Assembly: GCA_022376925.1 (NCBI GenBank)
Contig: JAIOJX010000032.1
Span: 102,044,794 to 102,108,793 of the forward strand
Source of the DNA: Tragulus kanchil
Lineage: Eukaryota; Chordata; Mammalia; Artiodactyla; Tragulidae
DNA length: 64,000 nt
Direction of reading: 5' to 3'
The position numbers and the translations under genes are program-made. Below, piece by piece: positions 1 through 12,434 of this stretch (within the stretch, counting starts at the first letter, position 1; every line of letters starts with the position of its first letter). Under the pieces are notes generated by a model. That model did not search any database and was not told the DNA's origin. It saw only the letters and a list, made by a program, of their open reading frames with translations.

Positions 1-408
1 CCTGTATTTTCTATTTCTAAACACTATAGCTGCCAGTTGGATTTATGTGCTTCAACAGCAAGGGTGGACAAAGAAGCCCATGCTTTTGAAACTACAGAAT
101 CACCTTCTAAAGGAGAAATCAAAGCAAAAAACACATTTGGGTTTAAGGAGCCCACCTACCCAAACCTCAAAACAGGTGTGATTACTTCAAAAACAGAAAT
201 GATAAGTACACTCTCATGCCAGGACAGCAGTTTTCTTTAACAACTTTGAGTTTACCTCTTGTTAATAGCATATTCTTTTTTGGCAGGTAATATGAGGACA
301 ATCTCTTTTATATTTATTATAAACTTAGTGAATTCCACTGTTCACCTATCAACATTACCTGTCACCCCAAAAGGGAGGAGAAAAGGAACATTTACAAAAT
401 TCATGTTT

Positions 409-496
409 GGACTTCCATGATAGTCTAGTGGTTAAGACTGTGCCTTCCAATGCAGGGGTGCAGGTTCAATCCTTGGTCAGGGAGTTTAGATCCCAC
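409..496 (+). mobile_element. Short CHR-type SINE, partial copy
   Basis: First 88 bases of the element complete at 1533-1713: a tRNA-derived head with the typical GGACTTCC start and a box B-like GGTTCAATCC. It stops at the seam of copy pair 1, not at a natural end. Confidence 0.75.
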
Positions 497-1124
497 TCGC
501 AATTTTAAATTTTTTGGGCTTCCCCATAGTCAATAAGACAAATAAACCTCTCTGTAACTCTGCTTCTGTTTTATAATTACACTCAACACTGAAAATCTTG
601 GGGTGCACTGTTTCCAAATGTCTTGGTATGCAATATAGGCTTCTGCCTGTAGTGTACTGGGGACCCATGAGACAAATAACACTGAATTCCTCACGTGAGT
701 GTGTTTTATGAGTGTTTTCCTGAGGGTCATAGTAGAGGCATTTATGGCTGCAGAAAAAGGGACTTTTCAGAAGTCATTTCATGGGGCAAGAGACACCAAA
801 ATGGTTATAAAAAGAAAAGCACCTCTGCATGTCGACTTCTGGAAAACAGTGCTGTTAGGAACTTGGCACCCCTACCCCTCCTTTTCCCCAGGTCATCTTC
901 ATTTTCTTTTTTCCCTGAGGAGCTGTGAGATATAAAAAGCAGGTGGGGTTTGATTGCAACTGCTTCTGCTACTGAAAGATTCCACTCTTTAAAACCAAAA
1001 AAATTTAAAAGGGGATAAAACTGCCTCCAAAGAATTTTTTCCTCTGGACAGCCCTATCATTTATGACACATAGGGCTCAGCCTTTGGCTGCCATTAGCAC
1101 TAAGAAAACTACTGAACTCTTTCT
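497..1124. other. Unassigned stretch
   Basis: No repeat family or conserved exon recognised. It is probably the upstream half of the second copy of pair 1, whose first copy lies outside the window. Confidence 0.4.
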
Positions 1125-1532
1125 CCTGTATTTTCTATTTCTAAACACTATAGCTGCCAGTTGGATTTATGTGCTTCAACAGCAAGGGTGGACAAAGAAG
1201 CCCATGCTTTTGAAACTACAGAATCACCTTCTAAAGGAGAAATCAAAGCAAAAAACACATTTGGGTTTAAGGAGCCCACCTACCCAAACCTCAAAACAGG
1301 TGTGATTACTTCAAAAACAGAAATGATAAGTACACTCTCATGCCAGGACAGCAGTTTTCTTTAACAACTTTGAGTTTACCTCTTGTTAATAGCATATTCT
1401 TTTTTGGCAGGTAATATGAGGACAATCTCTTTTATATTTATTATAAACTTAGTGAATTCCACTGTTCACCTATCAACATTACCTGTCACCCCAAAAGGGA
1501 GGAGAAAAGGAACATTTACAAAATTCATGTTT

Positions 1533-1713
1533 GGACTTCCATGATAGTCTAGTGGTTAAGACTGTGCCTTCCAATGCAGGGGTGCAGGTTCAATCCTTGG
1601 TCAGGGAGTTTAGATCCCACATGTCTCACGGCCAAAAAATCCAAAACATGAAGTAACAAACTCAATAAAGGCTATAAAAATGGTCCAGTTTCATAAAAAA
1701 GAAAGAAAGAAAA
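1533..1713 (+). mobile_element. Short CHR-type (tRNA-derived) SINE
   Basis: Starts with GGACTTCCATGATAGTC, has the tRNA-like body with a GGTTCAATCC box B, the phrase GATCCCACATG, then GGCCAAAAAATCC and a tail ending in a (GAAA)n run. This is the short CHR-2-like organisation of cetartiodactyl SINEs. The subfamily name is from memory. A third copy lies at 2645-2825 because of copy pair 2. Confidence 0.75.
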
Positions 1714-2313
1714 TCATGTAAGAACACTATTTTTCAAAGGTTTATTTTCTGGAACATCAGATGTACAAAATATTAATCAGTTCTCTGAGAAAAAAGACTC
1801 TGTGGTTCAGGAGGATTGGGAAATGCTGCTTTAATTAAAGCCAAACAAATATATTTTCTGTATAACATATTAGAATGTTAAGTCACTACTTTGCATGATG
1901 AATCACCAAGTTGAGGATATCACAGGTGAAAGTTTTGATAGGAATACTTATGGAAGTAAAATGGAAAAACAGCCAAAAAATTAATTTCCTATTTGCAAGT
2001 CAGTCAGTGCCTAGTGGAAAGACAATACCTTAAAGAGACTTTTAAAATCAAGTGATAAAAGTTCAACAACTAAGGTAAATACAGAGAAGACTGTGAGAGT
2101 CCAGAAGGAAGAAACTAACCAGGGAGGGGATGTCAGTCCTTTCTAGAGGAGATGATGCTAGAGTTGAGCCTTCACATGAATGGCATGATTCCTGCCCTCA
2201 TCTACTTCAGTCCACAGTTTCCAGTCATCCACATGGAGTTAAACAACACTTTATCTTCAGTAAAACATATACTTTTTCTATTTTGGTTTTTATGTACATT
2301 CAGTTTCTGTTGT
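1714..2313. other. Unassigned stretch (also 2826-3425)
   Basis: No family recognised. AT-rich, no long open frame. Repeated at 2826-3425 by pair 2. Confidence 0.4.
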
Positions 2314-2402
2314 CTTTGGAAGCCAGGTAGATCTAGATCTAAGTCTCAGCTCTTCATCTTCCTGCATCTCTGATCTTGAGCAACCAACTTAGCCTCTTTT
2401 GT
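2314..2402 (+). mobile_element. MIR SINE, partial copy
   Basis: First half of the MIR complete at 3426-3600, cut at the seam of pair 2. Confidence 0.6.
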
Positions 2403-2644
2403 CGATTGCCAAAAATGGAAACTCAGAGCCTAGATTAAACTTACTAAACTTAGTTGAGGACAGCAGTTTTCTTTAACAACTTTGAGTTTACCTCTTGTTA
2501 ATAGCATATTCTTTTTTGGCAGGTAATATGAGGACAATCTCTTTTATATTTATTATAAACTTAGTGAATTCCACTGTTCACCTATCAACATTACCTGTCA
2601 CCCCAAAAGGGAGGAGAAAAGGAACATTTACAAAATTCATGTTT

Positions 2645-2825
2645 GGACTTCCATGATAGTCTAGTGGTTAAGACTGTGCCTTCCAATGCAGGGGTGCAGG
2701 TTCAATCCTTGGTCAGGGAGTTTAGATCCCACATGTCTCACGGCCAAAAAATCCAAAACATGAAGTAACAAACTCAATAAAGGCTATAAAAATGGTCCAG
2801 TTTCATAAAAAAGAAAGAAAGAAAA
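2645..2825 (+). mobile_element. Short CHR-type SINE, duplicate
   Basis: Second full copy of the element at 1533-1713 (shift 1112). It is not an independent insertion: both flanks match as well. Confidence 0.75.
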
Positions 2826-3425
2826 TCATGTAAGAACACTATTTTTCAAAGGTTTATTTTCTGGAACATCAGATGTACAAAATATTAATCAGTTCTCTGA
2901 GAAAAAAGACTCTGTGGTTCAGGAGGATTGGGAAATGCTGCTTTAATTAAAGCCAAACAAATATATTTTCTGTATAACATATTAGAATGTTAAGTCACTA
3001 CTTTGCATGATGAATCACCAAGTTGAGGATATCACAGGTGAAAGTTTTGATAGGAATACTTATGGAAGTAAAATGGAAAAACAGCCAAAAAATTAATTTC
3101 CTATTTGCAAGTCAGTCAGTGCCTAGTGGAAAGACAATACCTTAAAGAGACTTTTAAAATCAAGTGATAAAAGTTCAACAACTAAGGTAAATACAGAGAA
3201 GACTGTGAGAGTCCAGAAGGAAGAAACTAACCAGGGAGGGGATGTCAGTCCTTTCTAGAGGAGATGATGCTAGAGTTGAGCCTTCACATGAATGGCATGA
3301 TTCCTGCCCTCATCTACTTCAGTCCACAGTTTCCAGTCATCCACATGGAGTTAAACAACACTTTATCTTCAGTAAAACATATACTTTTTCTATTTTGGTT
3401 TTTATGTACATTCAGTTTCTGTTGT

Positions 3426-3600
3426 CTTTGGAAGCCAGGTAGATCTAGATCTAAGTCTCAGCTCTTCATCTTCCTGCATCTCTGATCTTGAGCAACCAAC
3501 TTAGCCTCTTTTGTTTTTCAGAATTGCCATGAGAATTAGACATGATACAAGTAAAGCACTAGCAGAGGCCTGATACACAATAGGTTTAACTGTTTAGACT
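3426..3600 (+). mobile_element. MIR SINE relic
   Basis: Follows the MIR core order in plus orientation: a gene-like CTCAGCTCTTCATC stretch, then a loose version of the ACTTAGCCTCTTTTG core, then GTAAAGCACTAGCAGAGGCC near the 3' end. Heavily diverged, as expected for a pan-mammalian SINE. Confidence 0.65.
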
Positions 3601-4431
3601 ATTATTATTCTTAGTAGGTTTTAAGATTGGTATACATTTATAGATACCTAAGCATTCACTAGATATATACAATTCCATTTTATGATGCTCACATTTAATG
3701 TTATAGCATTCACATTTCAGCTTCTGTTTGAAAACCTGCTTCAATTCAATTTAGTTTAATAGGTCTCAGATGCTAAAAGGCATAGTGCTACATCTGGGAT
3801 ATATACAAAATGAATTCACCACAGACATTGTTCTGGATCAAAAGTTTCCAGATTAATTCTGGGAGTGGGGTGGAGTTGGAGAAAGTAAGAGCATAGTAAT
3901 GGGCACAGTAGATGTGGGAGCCAATAGATAAGTACAGATAAGATACCATGGGAGAGAATATCACTTCTCTTTGGTAGATGAGGGAAGACCTCCTGAAGGA
4001 AGTGATGTTTAAGCAGAGGCATAATATATGTGACATATATGGATTAAGAGATCAGCAAGGGAAGAAATCCAGGAGAAGAAACAGAAGAAGCAAGATAATA
4101 ATTATCAACTTGGTCAATTTACAAAGCTACTATGGGTAACAAGTAAATATCAAAACAAACCAAAAAATAAGTTAGTAACAGATTATGAAAGGTCATACAA
4201 TTCAGTGTCCATTTTTTCTCAATGTATCACCTTAGACATCTCTGTAACACACAGCAAACCTACTTTATATGCATAGCCGAGTCAGCTAGAAAGAATAATC
4301 CACAGGAATCAAAAAACGAACTTTTCAAACTTCACTAGTAAGCTCATGAACTGATCCTGGAACTAACAAGATCTTGAGTTTCATGTACCTAAGGGGAAAA
4401 TGAATGAGACATTAGTTCTAGAGTGTTGGAG
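3601..4431. other. Unassigned stretch
   Basis: AT-rich and apparently single copy. No repeat or gene recognised; open frames of up to 82 codons have no recognisable features. Confidence 0.4.
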
Positions 4432-5275
4432 ATAGATGGTTGATATATAGCCCCCAAAGTAAAAGCCATCCAAAGGCTATGAAAATAAAGTACGGGTCTT
4501 AAAAATATCCATCTGTTAGTATAAAATTCACAAATACAATCTGTTCATCAGGCTGGACATAAAAACAAAATTGTCATCTCTGATGATTTGTTCACAAAGT
4601 CCTGGCTGCACTTGAGATTGGAATTTGAATAAATGCTACATGAGTGATTTGGAAAACTGCAAGCTAAGAAACTAACAGAAAAGAGATTCCAGACATGTGT
4701 TATTTTGGTAGCTCCAGGAAGAAGCAAGTGAAAAATCATTCTGGCCAGACACATCATCAAAAACAGTTATAAATTATTTTTCAATCTAATGCCCCAAGGA
4801 AAAAAATCACATAATTATAAAGGAGCAATCATTATAGAGAGGCAGAGACCAAAAAACAATACAAATAGATGCCCAAATCCTCAGATAATAGAAGCTAACT
4901 TTGAAATAAGTACTTTAACTTATTTATTATCATTAGAGACATTAAATACAGAAACCGCATATGTAAGAGAGGAGTAAGACATCATTAAAAAGATATATCT
5001 GACAAAGTATATATAAATGAAAATCAGAGTCATAGATATTAAAAATAATGTATAGTATAATAGTAGCCTAAAATAAGTTGAAGAAAAATTAGTGAACTGA
5101 AAAATAGACTAGGACATATTGCCAAGAATTTAGTACATAGAGATGAATATTAAAAACATTTAGGAGACATGAAAGATGGAATTCAAAATGATAACATAGA
5201 ATTGGCAGGGGGAAATTTAAAATTTGAAAGATAATAGTTAAAATTGTTTCATTTTTTTCACTAACGTTACTCACC

Positions 5276-5450
5276 ACTGTGACTATAATCCAACCCATCA
5301 TTATCTTTCCCCAGGATCACATCAGTAGCCTCCGACCAGACATTCATGCTTCTCCCTTGGCTCTAGAGTTTGCTCTCAACATCTGAATCTTAGGAAGTGC
5401 AAGTCATTTCATGTCATGTCAGCCCTCTGCTTAAAACCATCCAATGTGTA
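5276..5450 (+). mobile_element. L2 fragment, copy A
   Basis: Duplicate of 6420-6600 produced by copy pair 3. It contains the L2-like CATGTCAGCCCTCTGCTTAA stretch. Confidence 0.5.
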
Positions 5451-5458
5451 CTGTATGT

Positions 5459-5559
5459 GTGAGCTTTTCAGCTGTGTCTGAGTATTTGTGAACGTAAGGA
5501 CTGTAGCCCGCCAGGCTCCTCTGTCCGTGGAATTCTCCAGGCAAGAATACTGGAGTGGG
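5459..5559 (-). mobile_element. Bov-tA/BovA SINE, cut at the seam
   Basis: 3' part of the element complete at 6603-6806. It ends abruptly at the copy pair 3 seam after GGAGTGGG. Confidence 0.8.
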
Positions 5560-6419
5560 CCTCGAATGTGTAGATTTATAGATGGTTGATATATAGCCCC
5601 CAAAGTAAAAGCCATCCAAAGGCTATGAAAATAAAGTACGGGTCTTAAAAATATCCATCTGTTAGTATAAAATTCACAAATACAATCTGTTCATCAGGCT
5701 GGACATAAAAACAAAATTGTCATCTCTGATGATTTGTTCACAAAGTCCTGGCTGCACTTGAGATTGGAATTTGAATAAATGCTACATGAGTGATTTGGAA
5801 AACTGCAAGCTAAGAAACTAACAGAAAAGAGATTCCAGACATGTGTTATTTTGGTAGCTCCAGGAAGAAGCAAGTGAAAAATCATTCTGGCCAGACACAT
5901 CATCAAAAACAGTTATAAATTATTTTTCAATCTAATGCCCCAAGGAAAAAAATCACATAATTATAAAGGAGCAATCATTATAGAGAGGCAGAGACCAAAA
6001 AACAATACAAATAGATGCCCAAATCCTCAGATAATAGAAGCTAACTTTGAAATAAGTACTTTAACTTATTTATTATCATTAGAGACATTAAATACAGAAA
6101 CCGCATATGTAAGAGAGGAGTAAGACATCATTAAAAAGATATATCTGACAAAGTATATATAAATGAAAATCAGAGTCATAGATATTAAAAATAATGTATA
6201 GTATAATAGTAGCCTAAAATAAGTTGAAGAAAAATTAGTGAACTGAAAAATAGACTAGGACATATTGCCAAGAATTTAGTACATAGAGATGAATATTAAA
6301 AACATTTAGGAGACATGAAAGATGGAATTCAAAATGATAACATAGAATTGGCAGGGGAATTAATATTTGAAAGATAATAGTTAAAATTGTTTCATTTTTT
6401 TCACTAACGTTACTCACCA

Positions 6420-7085
6420 CTGTGACTATAATCCAACCCATCATTATCTTTCCCCAGGATCACATCAGTAGCCTCCGACCAGACCTTCTTGCTTCTCCCC
6501 TTGGCTCTAGAGTTTGCTCTCAACATCTGAATCTTAGGAAGTGCAAGTCATTTCATGTCATGTCAGCCCTCTGCTTAAAACCATCCAATGTGTACTGTAT
6601 GTGTGAGCTTTTCAGCTGTGTCTGAGTATTTGTGAACGTAAGGACTGTAGCCCGCCAGGCTCCTCTGTCCGTGGAATTCTCCAGGCAAGAATACTGGAGT
6701 GGGTAGCCATTTCCTTCTCCAGGGAATCTTCCCCACCCTGGGATCAAACCTAGATCTCCTGCACTGCAAGGAAGTTCTTTACTATCTGAGCCACCAGGGA
6801 AGTCCATCAAATAGCTTCCCATTAATGGCAATGCTACTTATAATAATTGATACAACCCTATGTGATGTGCCCCTAGGAACTCCCCAAACACTTTCCCTTC
6901 AACTTCGCCTTGTCGCTTGACTTCAACCACAACACCCTCTTGGCTGTTCCTAAAATGCTAAATGTATTTCCACCTCAGAACTTTTTATCTTGCAGTTTCC
7001 TCTAGTTGGACACTTTCCGCTCAGATATCACTTTTCTGGACATTGCACAAATATCACCTTATGTGTGATGCCTTGATAAATAATT
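6420..7085 (+). mobile_element. L2 LINE 3' region interrupted by a SINE
   Basis: The left piece (6420-6600) has the L2 motif equivalent to 'CATGTCA..CCTCTGCTTAAAACC' and the right piece (6807-7085) continues with GCTTCCCATTA and the cytosine-rich L2 3' part. A Bov-tA sits between, and the word CCATCNAAT occurs at both edges (6587 and 6803 regions) as its likely target-site duplication. Very diverged. Confidence 0.55.
6603..6806 (-). mobile_element. Bov-tA SINE
   Basis: Reverse-strand element: BovA part with CTGTAGCCCGCCAGGCTCC and CCAGGCAAGAATACTGGAG, then the tRNA-like head ending in GAGCCACCAGGGAAG. Inserted in an L2. Ruminant specific. Confidence 0.9.
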
Positions 7086-8110
7086 TGAAAACTTAGAATA
7101 AAAGAACTGTTTCCTAGAAGAATATAACTATCACAACTAATTCAACAAGAAAATTTAAAATCAGCTAATAACCTCCATACATAGTTGCAGACAAAGTTTT
7201 TGGTAAAATCTATCAACTTGAAAAAATTGATAAAGGAGATGGAATGCATTATAGCCTACACATGGGGAAAGGTTGGAAAAATTATTTATTTGGAAAGAAA
7301 AATAAAAATGTATCTCTCACACCACATGCAAACATAAATTTCAGTTGAATATGTAGCATATAATATTTCTATACCTTTTAGAACCTGAAAAATGCCATGA
7401 ATTACTTTGTGATATACTATCTATCTATCTATCTATCTATATATATATATATCAGAAGTGTGAACACATATGCAGCAATGATATAGATCAAAATCAGGAC
7501 AGCATGAGTTGAAAAATCTACTCTGAATCATAGAAATTTTAGGAATACTTTTGTCAGTACATTGTGCTAGTGCTTTCTATCTCTTGTGATCCTAAGAGTG
7601 ATAGAAGACAAATATCCACATTTGTATAAGTTTAGAAGAGTATTTTCACATGAAGCTAATATATTATGTCAACTATACTTCAGTAGAAATAAAATGGAAG
7701 GTAGGAGCTTGATGATTTAAACACAGTCCTTAAAATTAAAAAAAGAAGAGTTTTAAAAAATCATTAAAAATTTAAGTGACAGTAAAAAATCAGGAGATAG
7801 ATTACCTCTATGAAGGTCAGAAAAGGAGATAAAGGAGCATATCACAGGAGTCTACAGCCTTAGCTCTAGTTATCAGTGTCATTCTTAAAAGACCTGATGT
7901 GGTTATAGCAAAATGTTAAGATATGGCAAGGCTAGGTCTGGATACATGTATGCTTACTATGTGTTTTGCTGCAGTTTTTTTTTAAAAAACTATGACCTTG
8001 AAATATGTTACTAAGCACTGACACTTAAAAAGAAAATAGGATTATTTTCTAAATAGAAAAGAAACTTCACCCAAATAATCTGTCATTTTTCTCTAAGTGA
8101 TGAGGAACTC
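7086..8110. other. Mostly unassigned, possible L1M piece
   Basis: 7260-7410 loosely resembles an old L1 ORF2 segment (CTCACACCACATGCAAACATAAATT) in plus orientation. The rest gives no match I recognise. Confidence 0.35.
7415..7452. repeat. (CTAT)n(TA)n microsatellite
   Basis: Five to six CTAT units followed by about seven TA units, uninterrupted. Confidence 0.95.
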
Positions 8111-8299
8111 TAGAAAAATGTTTAGCAGGAAATCTGACCTCTTAGAGCTTCAATAGGCCATCAGAGGAACCTGAGTTCTATCTCTTCCATCTTAAAGAAT
8201 AGATCTCAACGATACGTGATGCAAATAAATAAATACCCAAAATGAACTGGTATAGACAAGACTAGCTTGCTAAGCCAGTCGTGGAAAAAAGATCCTTTA

Positions 8300-9095
8300 T
8301 TAAGAAAATTTCTCAAGAGAATAATATTAAACTGTTTCTTTTATTTATCAAAGCACCCAAAGACAACCACATAACATTGTGAAACATTTGGAAAATAGCC
8401 TATTTAGACTGGTGGTGTTTGGAGCTGGGAAAGGGAGAGCTTCTCCATGAAAGAGCTTTGAGCCTACACAACACCCTTGTTATCACAAAGTTTATTGATA
8501 AATTGAGCAGCAGCAAAAGCAAAATCTGTTTCTCTCAATAGCGATTTTAAGGTTGTGACTAGGAAAAAATCACTTAAAAACTTACTATGCTTGCCATAGC
8601 TTGTAAAAAAATTCTTCTGTAAAACTGTAATCCCATTATTGATGTTTGTTTTTCAATTTTTCTGTGTAATATGTAATTATTTCAACCTCTTCCCCTTTGT
8701 GTGGTCTGTTGATGGAGTAGAATTCGAAAAAGTTTTTTTCTAAGAACTCCGATAGACTCAAGATAGTGATCTTTTCCCTCAATTCATAGTTTCTGACCTA
8801 AATAGTTTTATTTCTTGAATGTGTCCCAAATATTTGAATGGGAAAAAGCATTCAAAACATAGCATTCTCATAAAATATTTAATCTCAAAAATAAACAAGC
8901 TTTATTCCCTCAAGGAAAAAGAAAACTAATGCCAAAATATGAATTGCTTTCCATTTCTCTGTTTCTTTCTTTTTATTTTATTTTTGAGACTGTTTATATC
9001 TAGATAAAAGAATAAGATGACCAGAGTCATTATAGGAATAATTTAATTCTAGTTTGCTTGCCCAAAAGATTGGATGACCAAAGCAATATTTTAAA
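8300..9095. other. Unassigned stretch (also 9470-10261)
   Basis: No repeat family or gene recognised in the body of copy pair 4. Repeated almost exactly by the pair. Confidence 0.4.
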
Positions 9096-9283
9096 AAATA
9101 TATTTATTTTTTGCTTACCTGGATCTTTGTTGCGGTGTGTGCTCTCTAGTTGCGGTGAGCAGGAGGCACTCTCTAGTTGTGGTGCTTCTCATTGTATGTT
9201 GGGTCCTCTTGCTGCAGAGCACAGGCTCTAGGGTTTTGGGGCTTTGATAGTTGTGGCTCACAGGCTATAGATAGGCTCATTAG
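9096..9283 (-). mobile_element. Long CHR-type SINE, partial copy
   Basis: Tail half of the SINE complete at 10262-10580, cut at the pair 4 seam. Confidence 0.75.
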
Positions 9284-10261
9284 AAAAATGTTTAGCAGGA
9301 AATCTGACCTCTTAGAGCTTCAATAGGCCATCAGAGGAACCTGAGTTCTATCTCTTCCATCTTAAAGAATAGATCTCAACGATACGTGATGCAAATAAAT
9401 AAATACCCAAAATGAACTGGTATAGACAAGACTAGCTTGCTAAGCCAGTCGTGGAAAAAAGATCCTTTATTAAGAAAATTTCTCAAGAGAATAATATTAA
9501 ACTGTTTCTTTTATTTATCAAAGCACCCAAAGACAACCACATAACATTGTGAAACATTTGGAAAATAGCCTATTTAGACTGGTGGTGTTTGGAGCTGGGA
9601 AAGGGAGAGCTTCTCCATGAAAGAGCTTTGAGCCTACACAACACCCTTGTTATCACAAAGTTTATTGATAAATTGAGCAGCAGCAAAAGCAAAATCTGTT
9701 TCTCTCAATAGCGATTTTAAGGTTGTGACTAGGAAAAAATCACTTAAAAACTTACTATGCTTGCCATAGCTTGTAAAAAAATTCTTCTGTAAAACTGTAA
9801 TCCCATTATTGATGTTTGTTTTTCAATTTTTCTGTGTAATATGTAATTATTTCAACCTCTTCTCCTTTGTGTGGTCTGTTGATGGAGTAGAATTCGAAAA
9901 AGTTTTTTTCTAAGAACTCCGATAGACTCAAGATAGTGATCTTTTCCCTCAATTCATAGTTTCTGACCTAAATAGTTTTATTTCTTGAATGTGTCCCAAA
10001 TATTTGAATGGGAAAAAGCATTCAAAACATAGCATTCTCATAAAATATTTAATCTCAAAAATAAACAAGCTTTATTCCCTCAAGGAAAAAGAAAACTAAT
10101 GCCAAAATATGAATTGCTTTCCATTTCTCTGTTTCTTTCTTTTTATTTTATTTTTTGAGACTGTTTATATCTAGATAAAAGAATAAGATGACCAGAGTCA
10201 TTATAGGAATAATTTAATTCTAGTTTGCTTGCCCAAAAGATTGGATGACCAAAGCAATATT

Positions 10262-10580
10262 TTAAAAAATATATTTATTTTTGGCTTCCCTGGATCTTTG
10301 TTGCTGTGTGTGTGCTCTCTCTAGTTGCGGTGAGCAGGAGGCACTCTCTAGTTGTGGTGCTTCTCATTGTATGTTGGGTCCTCTTGCTGCAGAGCACAGG
10401 CTCTAGGGTTTTGGGGCTTTGATAGTTGTGGCTCACAGGCTATGCAGCATAGGCTCATTAGTTGTGGCAAGTGGGATTAAGTTGTCCCATGGCATGTAGG
10501 ATCTTCCCAGACCAGGAATCAAATCAGTGTCCCCTGCATCTCAGGGCAGATTCTTAATCACTGGACTCCAGGGGAAGCCT
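10262..10580 (-). mobile_element. Long CHR-type SINE
   Basis: Minus orientation. It runs from an A-rich tail (seen as T-rich with TATTTATTTTTGGC), through CAACTAGAG-type and TTGTGGCTCACAGGC repeats, to a tRNA-like head ending TCACTGGACTCCAGGGGAAGC. This matches the long CHR-1-like cetartiodactyl SINE. The family name is from memory. Confidence 0.78.
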
Positions 10581-11358
10581 CCAAAACTGAAGATTTTAAG
10601 ATATTTAGTTACTAGGTAAAAACTGCAAACTGGAGGCATTCAGAAAAGATTGAAAGTCTATCTTTAAGGGATGAGAAGTTAAAGACAGAAGATGAGACTA
10701 GGGTTAAAGGAAAGGAATGGACATTTTCTCTTGGAGCTAGACTATGTTCCTTATATTCCATGTAAATCATCTAAGTGAAATCTTGCACAGTCTCCATGGA
10801 GTATGTATATTGTTCCCCATGCCACAGATGACAATGTGAGATTCCATCTGGTAGAATAATGAGTCTAAGACCACATGGTTGGCATGGAGGTACATTGCTC
10901 AAATCTCCTTTTAAGAAAGTCTGCTTCGGGTAGTGTAGATGATGGTGTCGCTGCCTCTCCAGAGCTTACATTGACACTTATGCCAAGGCCACACTTCACT
11001 CAGTCTGTTCCTAGGTCATGACTGAGCACAGCAGCGACACTAAAGCCAGGCTCAGGCCCATGTGAAATTCCTCTAATTTTTCCTCTGAGACTCTGCATTG
11101 GCATGACTATAGTCAGAATTGCAGACAGAGATTCTTTCTATCCAATGCTCCTTCATTCCTATTCTCCTTTCAAAGCTGTTGAATCTATATCACCTATCCT
11201 CTCCTGTTCTCTCCTTTATCCTTCATAATCATTTCCTCAGTAAGTCTCTTGTACAGTCTGTCTCTTCATCTGTGTCTCAAAGGAACTTAAACCATACACG
11301 GCCAGTACCTGTCAGAAGAAGAGGCAGATGCAAAGGTATCGCTCTTTCAATATTGACA
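10581..11358. other. Unassigned, possible MIR (also 11657-12434)
   Basis: 10780-10915 vaguely follows a reverse MIR (CACAGATGACAATG, then TAAGACCACATGGTTGGCATGG). No gene recognised. Repeated by pair 5. Confidence 0.35.
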
Positions 11359-11359
11359 G

Positions 11360-11656
11360 TTTTGGCTTCCCTGGATCTTTGTTGCTGTGTGTGCTTTTAG
11401 TTGCGGTGAGCAGGAGGCACTCTCTAGTTGTGGTGCTTCTCATTGTATGTTGGGTCCTCTTGCTGCAGAGCACAGGCTCTAGGGTTTTGGGGCTTTGATA
11501 GTTGTGGCTCACAGGCTATGCAGCATAGGCTCATTAGTTGTGGCAAGTGGGATTAAGTTGTCCCATGGCATGTAGGATCTTCCCAGACCAGGAATCAAAT
11601 CAGTGTCCCCTGCATCTCAGGGCAGATTCTTAATCACTGGACTCCAGGGGAAGCCT
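11360..11656 (-). mobile_element. Long CHR-type SINE, duplicate
   Basis: Second nearly full copy of 10262-10580 created by pair 5. It starts at the seam and has a shorter TG/CT run. Confidence 0.78.
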
Positions 11657-12434
11657 CCAAAACTGAAGATTTTAAGATATTTAGTTACTAGGTAAAAACT
11701 GCAAACTGGAGGCATTCAGAAAAGATTGAAAGTCTATCTTTAAGGGATGAGAAGTTAAAGACAGAAGATGAGACTAGGGTTAAAGGAAAGGAATGGACAT
11801 TTTCTCTTGGAGCTAGACTATGTTCCTTATATTCCATGTAAATCATCTAAGTGAAATCTTGCACAGTCTCCATGGAGTATGTATATTGTTCCCCATGCCA
11901 CAGATGACAATGTGAGATTCCATCTGGTAGAATAATGAGTCTAAGACCACATGGTTGGCATGGAGGTACATTGCTCAAATCTCCTTTTAAGAAAGTCTGC
12001 TTCGGGTAGTGTAGATGATGGTGTCGCTGCCTCTCCAGAGCTTACATTGACACTTATGCCAAGGCCACACTTCACTCAGTCTGTTCCTAGGTCATGACTG
12101 AGCACAGCAGCGACACTAAAGCCAGGCTCAGGCCCATGTGAAATTCCTCTAATTTTTCCTCTGAGACTCTGCATTGGCATGACTATAGTCAGAATTGCAG
12201 ACAGAGATTCTTTCTATCCAATGCTCCTTCATTCCTATTCTCCTTTCAAAGCTGTTGAATCTATATCACCTATCCTCTCCTGTTCTCTCCTTTATCCTTC
12301 ATAATCATTTCCTCAGTAAGTCTCTTGTACAGTCTGTCTCTTCATCTGTGTCTCAAAGGAACTTAAACCATACACGGCCAGTACCTGTCAGAAGAAGAGG
12401 CAGATGCAAAGGTATCGCTCTTTCAATATTGACA

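Larger units (their letters stand above)
1..1620. repeat. Tandem copy pair 1 (shift 1124)
   Basis: Bases 1-496 recur at 1125-1620 with no difference seen by eye. The first copy is cut by the window edge, so the unit probably extends leftward and the second copy probably begins near 500. That would make 497-1124 the upstream half of the second copy rather than a true spacer. The block contains the start of a short CHR SINE. Confidence 0.9.
1345..3514. repeat. Tandem copy pair 2 (shift 1112)
   Basis: Copy A 1345-2402 and copy B 2457-3514 match with a constant shift of 1112. The 54 filler bases 2403-2456 begin with a stretch resembling the true continuation after copy B (around 3520-3535), so they look like a damaged read-through. 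Because pair 1 overlaps it, 1345-1620 exists in three copies (221-496, 1345-1620, 2457-2732). Confidence 0.93.
4432..6703. repeat. Tandem copy pair 3 (shift 1146 to 1144)
   Basis: Copy A 4432-5559 and copy B 5578-6703, with 18 filler bases between. The copies differ by small indels near 5211-5225 versus 6355-6365 and near 5340 versus 6484. Copy A stops in the middle of a Bov-tA SINE that copy B completes. Confidence 0.93.
8111..10461. repeat. Tandem copy pair 4 (shift 1170 to 1178)
   Basis: Copy A 8111-9283 is followed directly by copy B 9281-10461; the two share only a 3-base microhomology at the seam. Differences are few and lie in short tandem runs (for example the TG/CT stretch near 9133 versus 10305) and near the seam itself. 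Confidence 0.93.
10279..12434. repeat. Tandem copy pair 5 (shift 1081 to 1076)
   Basis: Copy A 10279-11358 and copy B 11360-12434, separated by one base. The shift changes by five only within the TG/CT run of the CHR SINE. This pair chains onto pair 4, so the SINE segment is present three times. Confidence 0.93.
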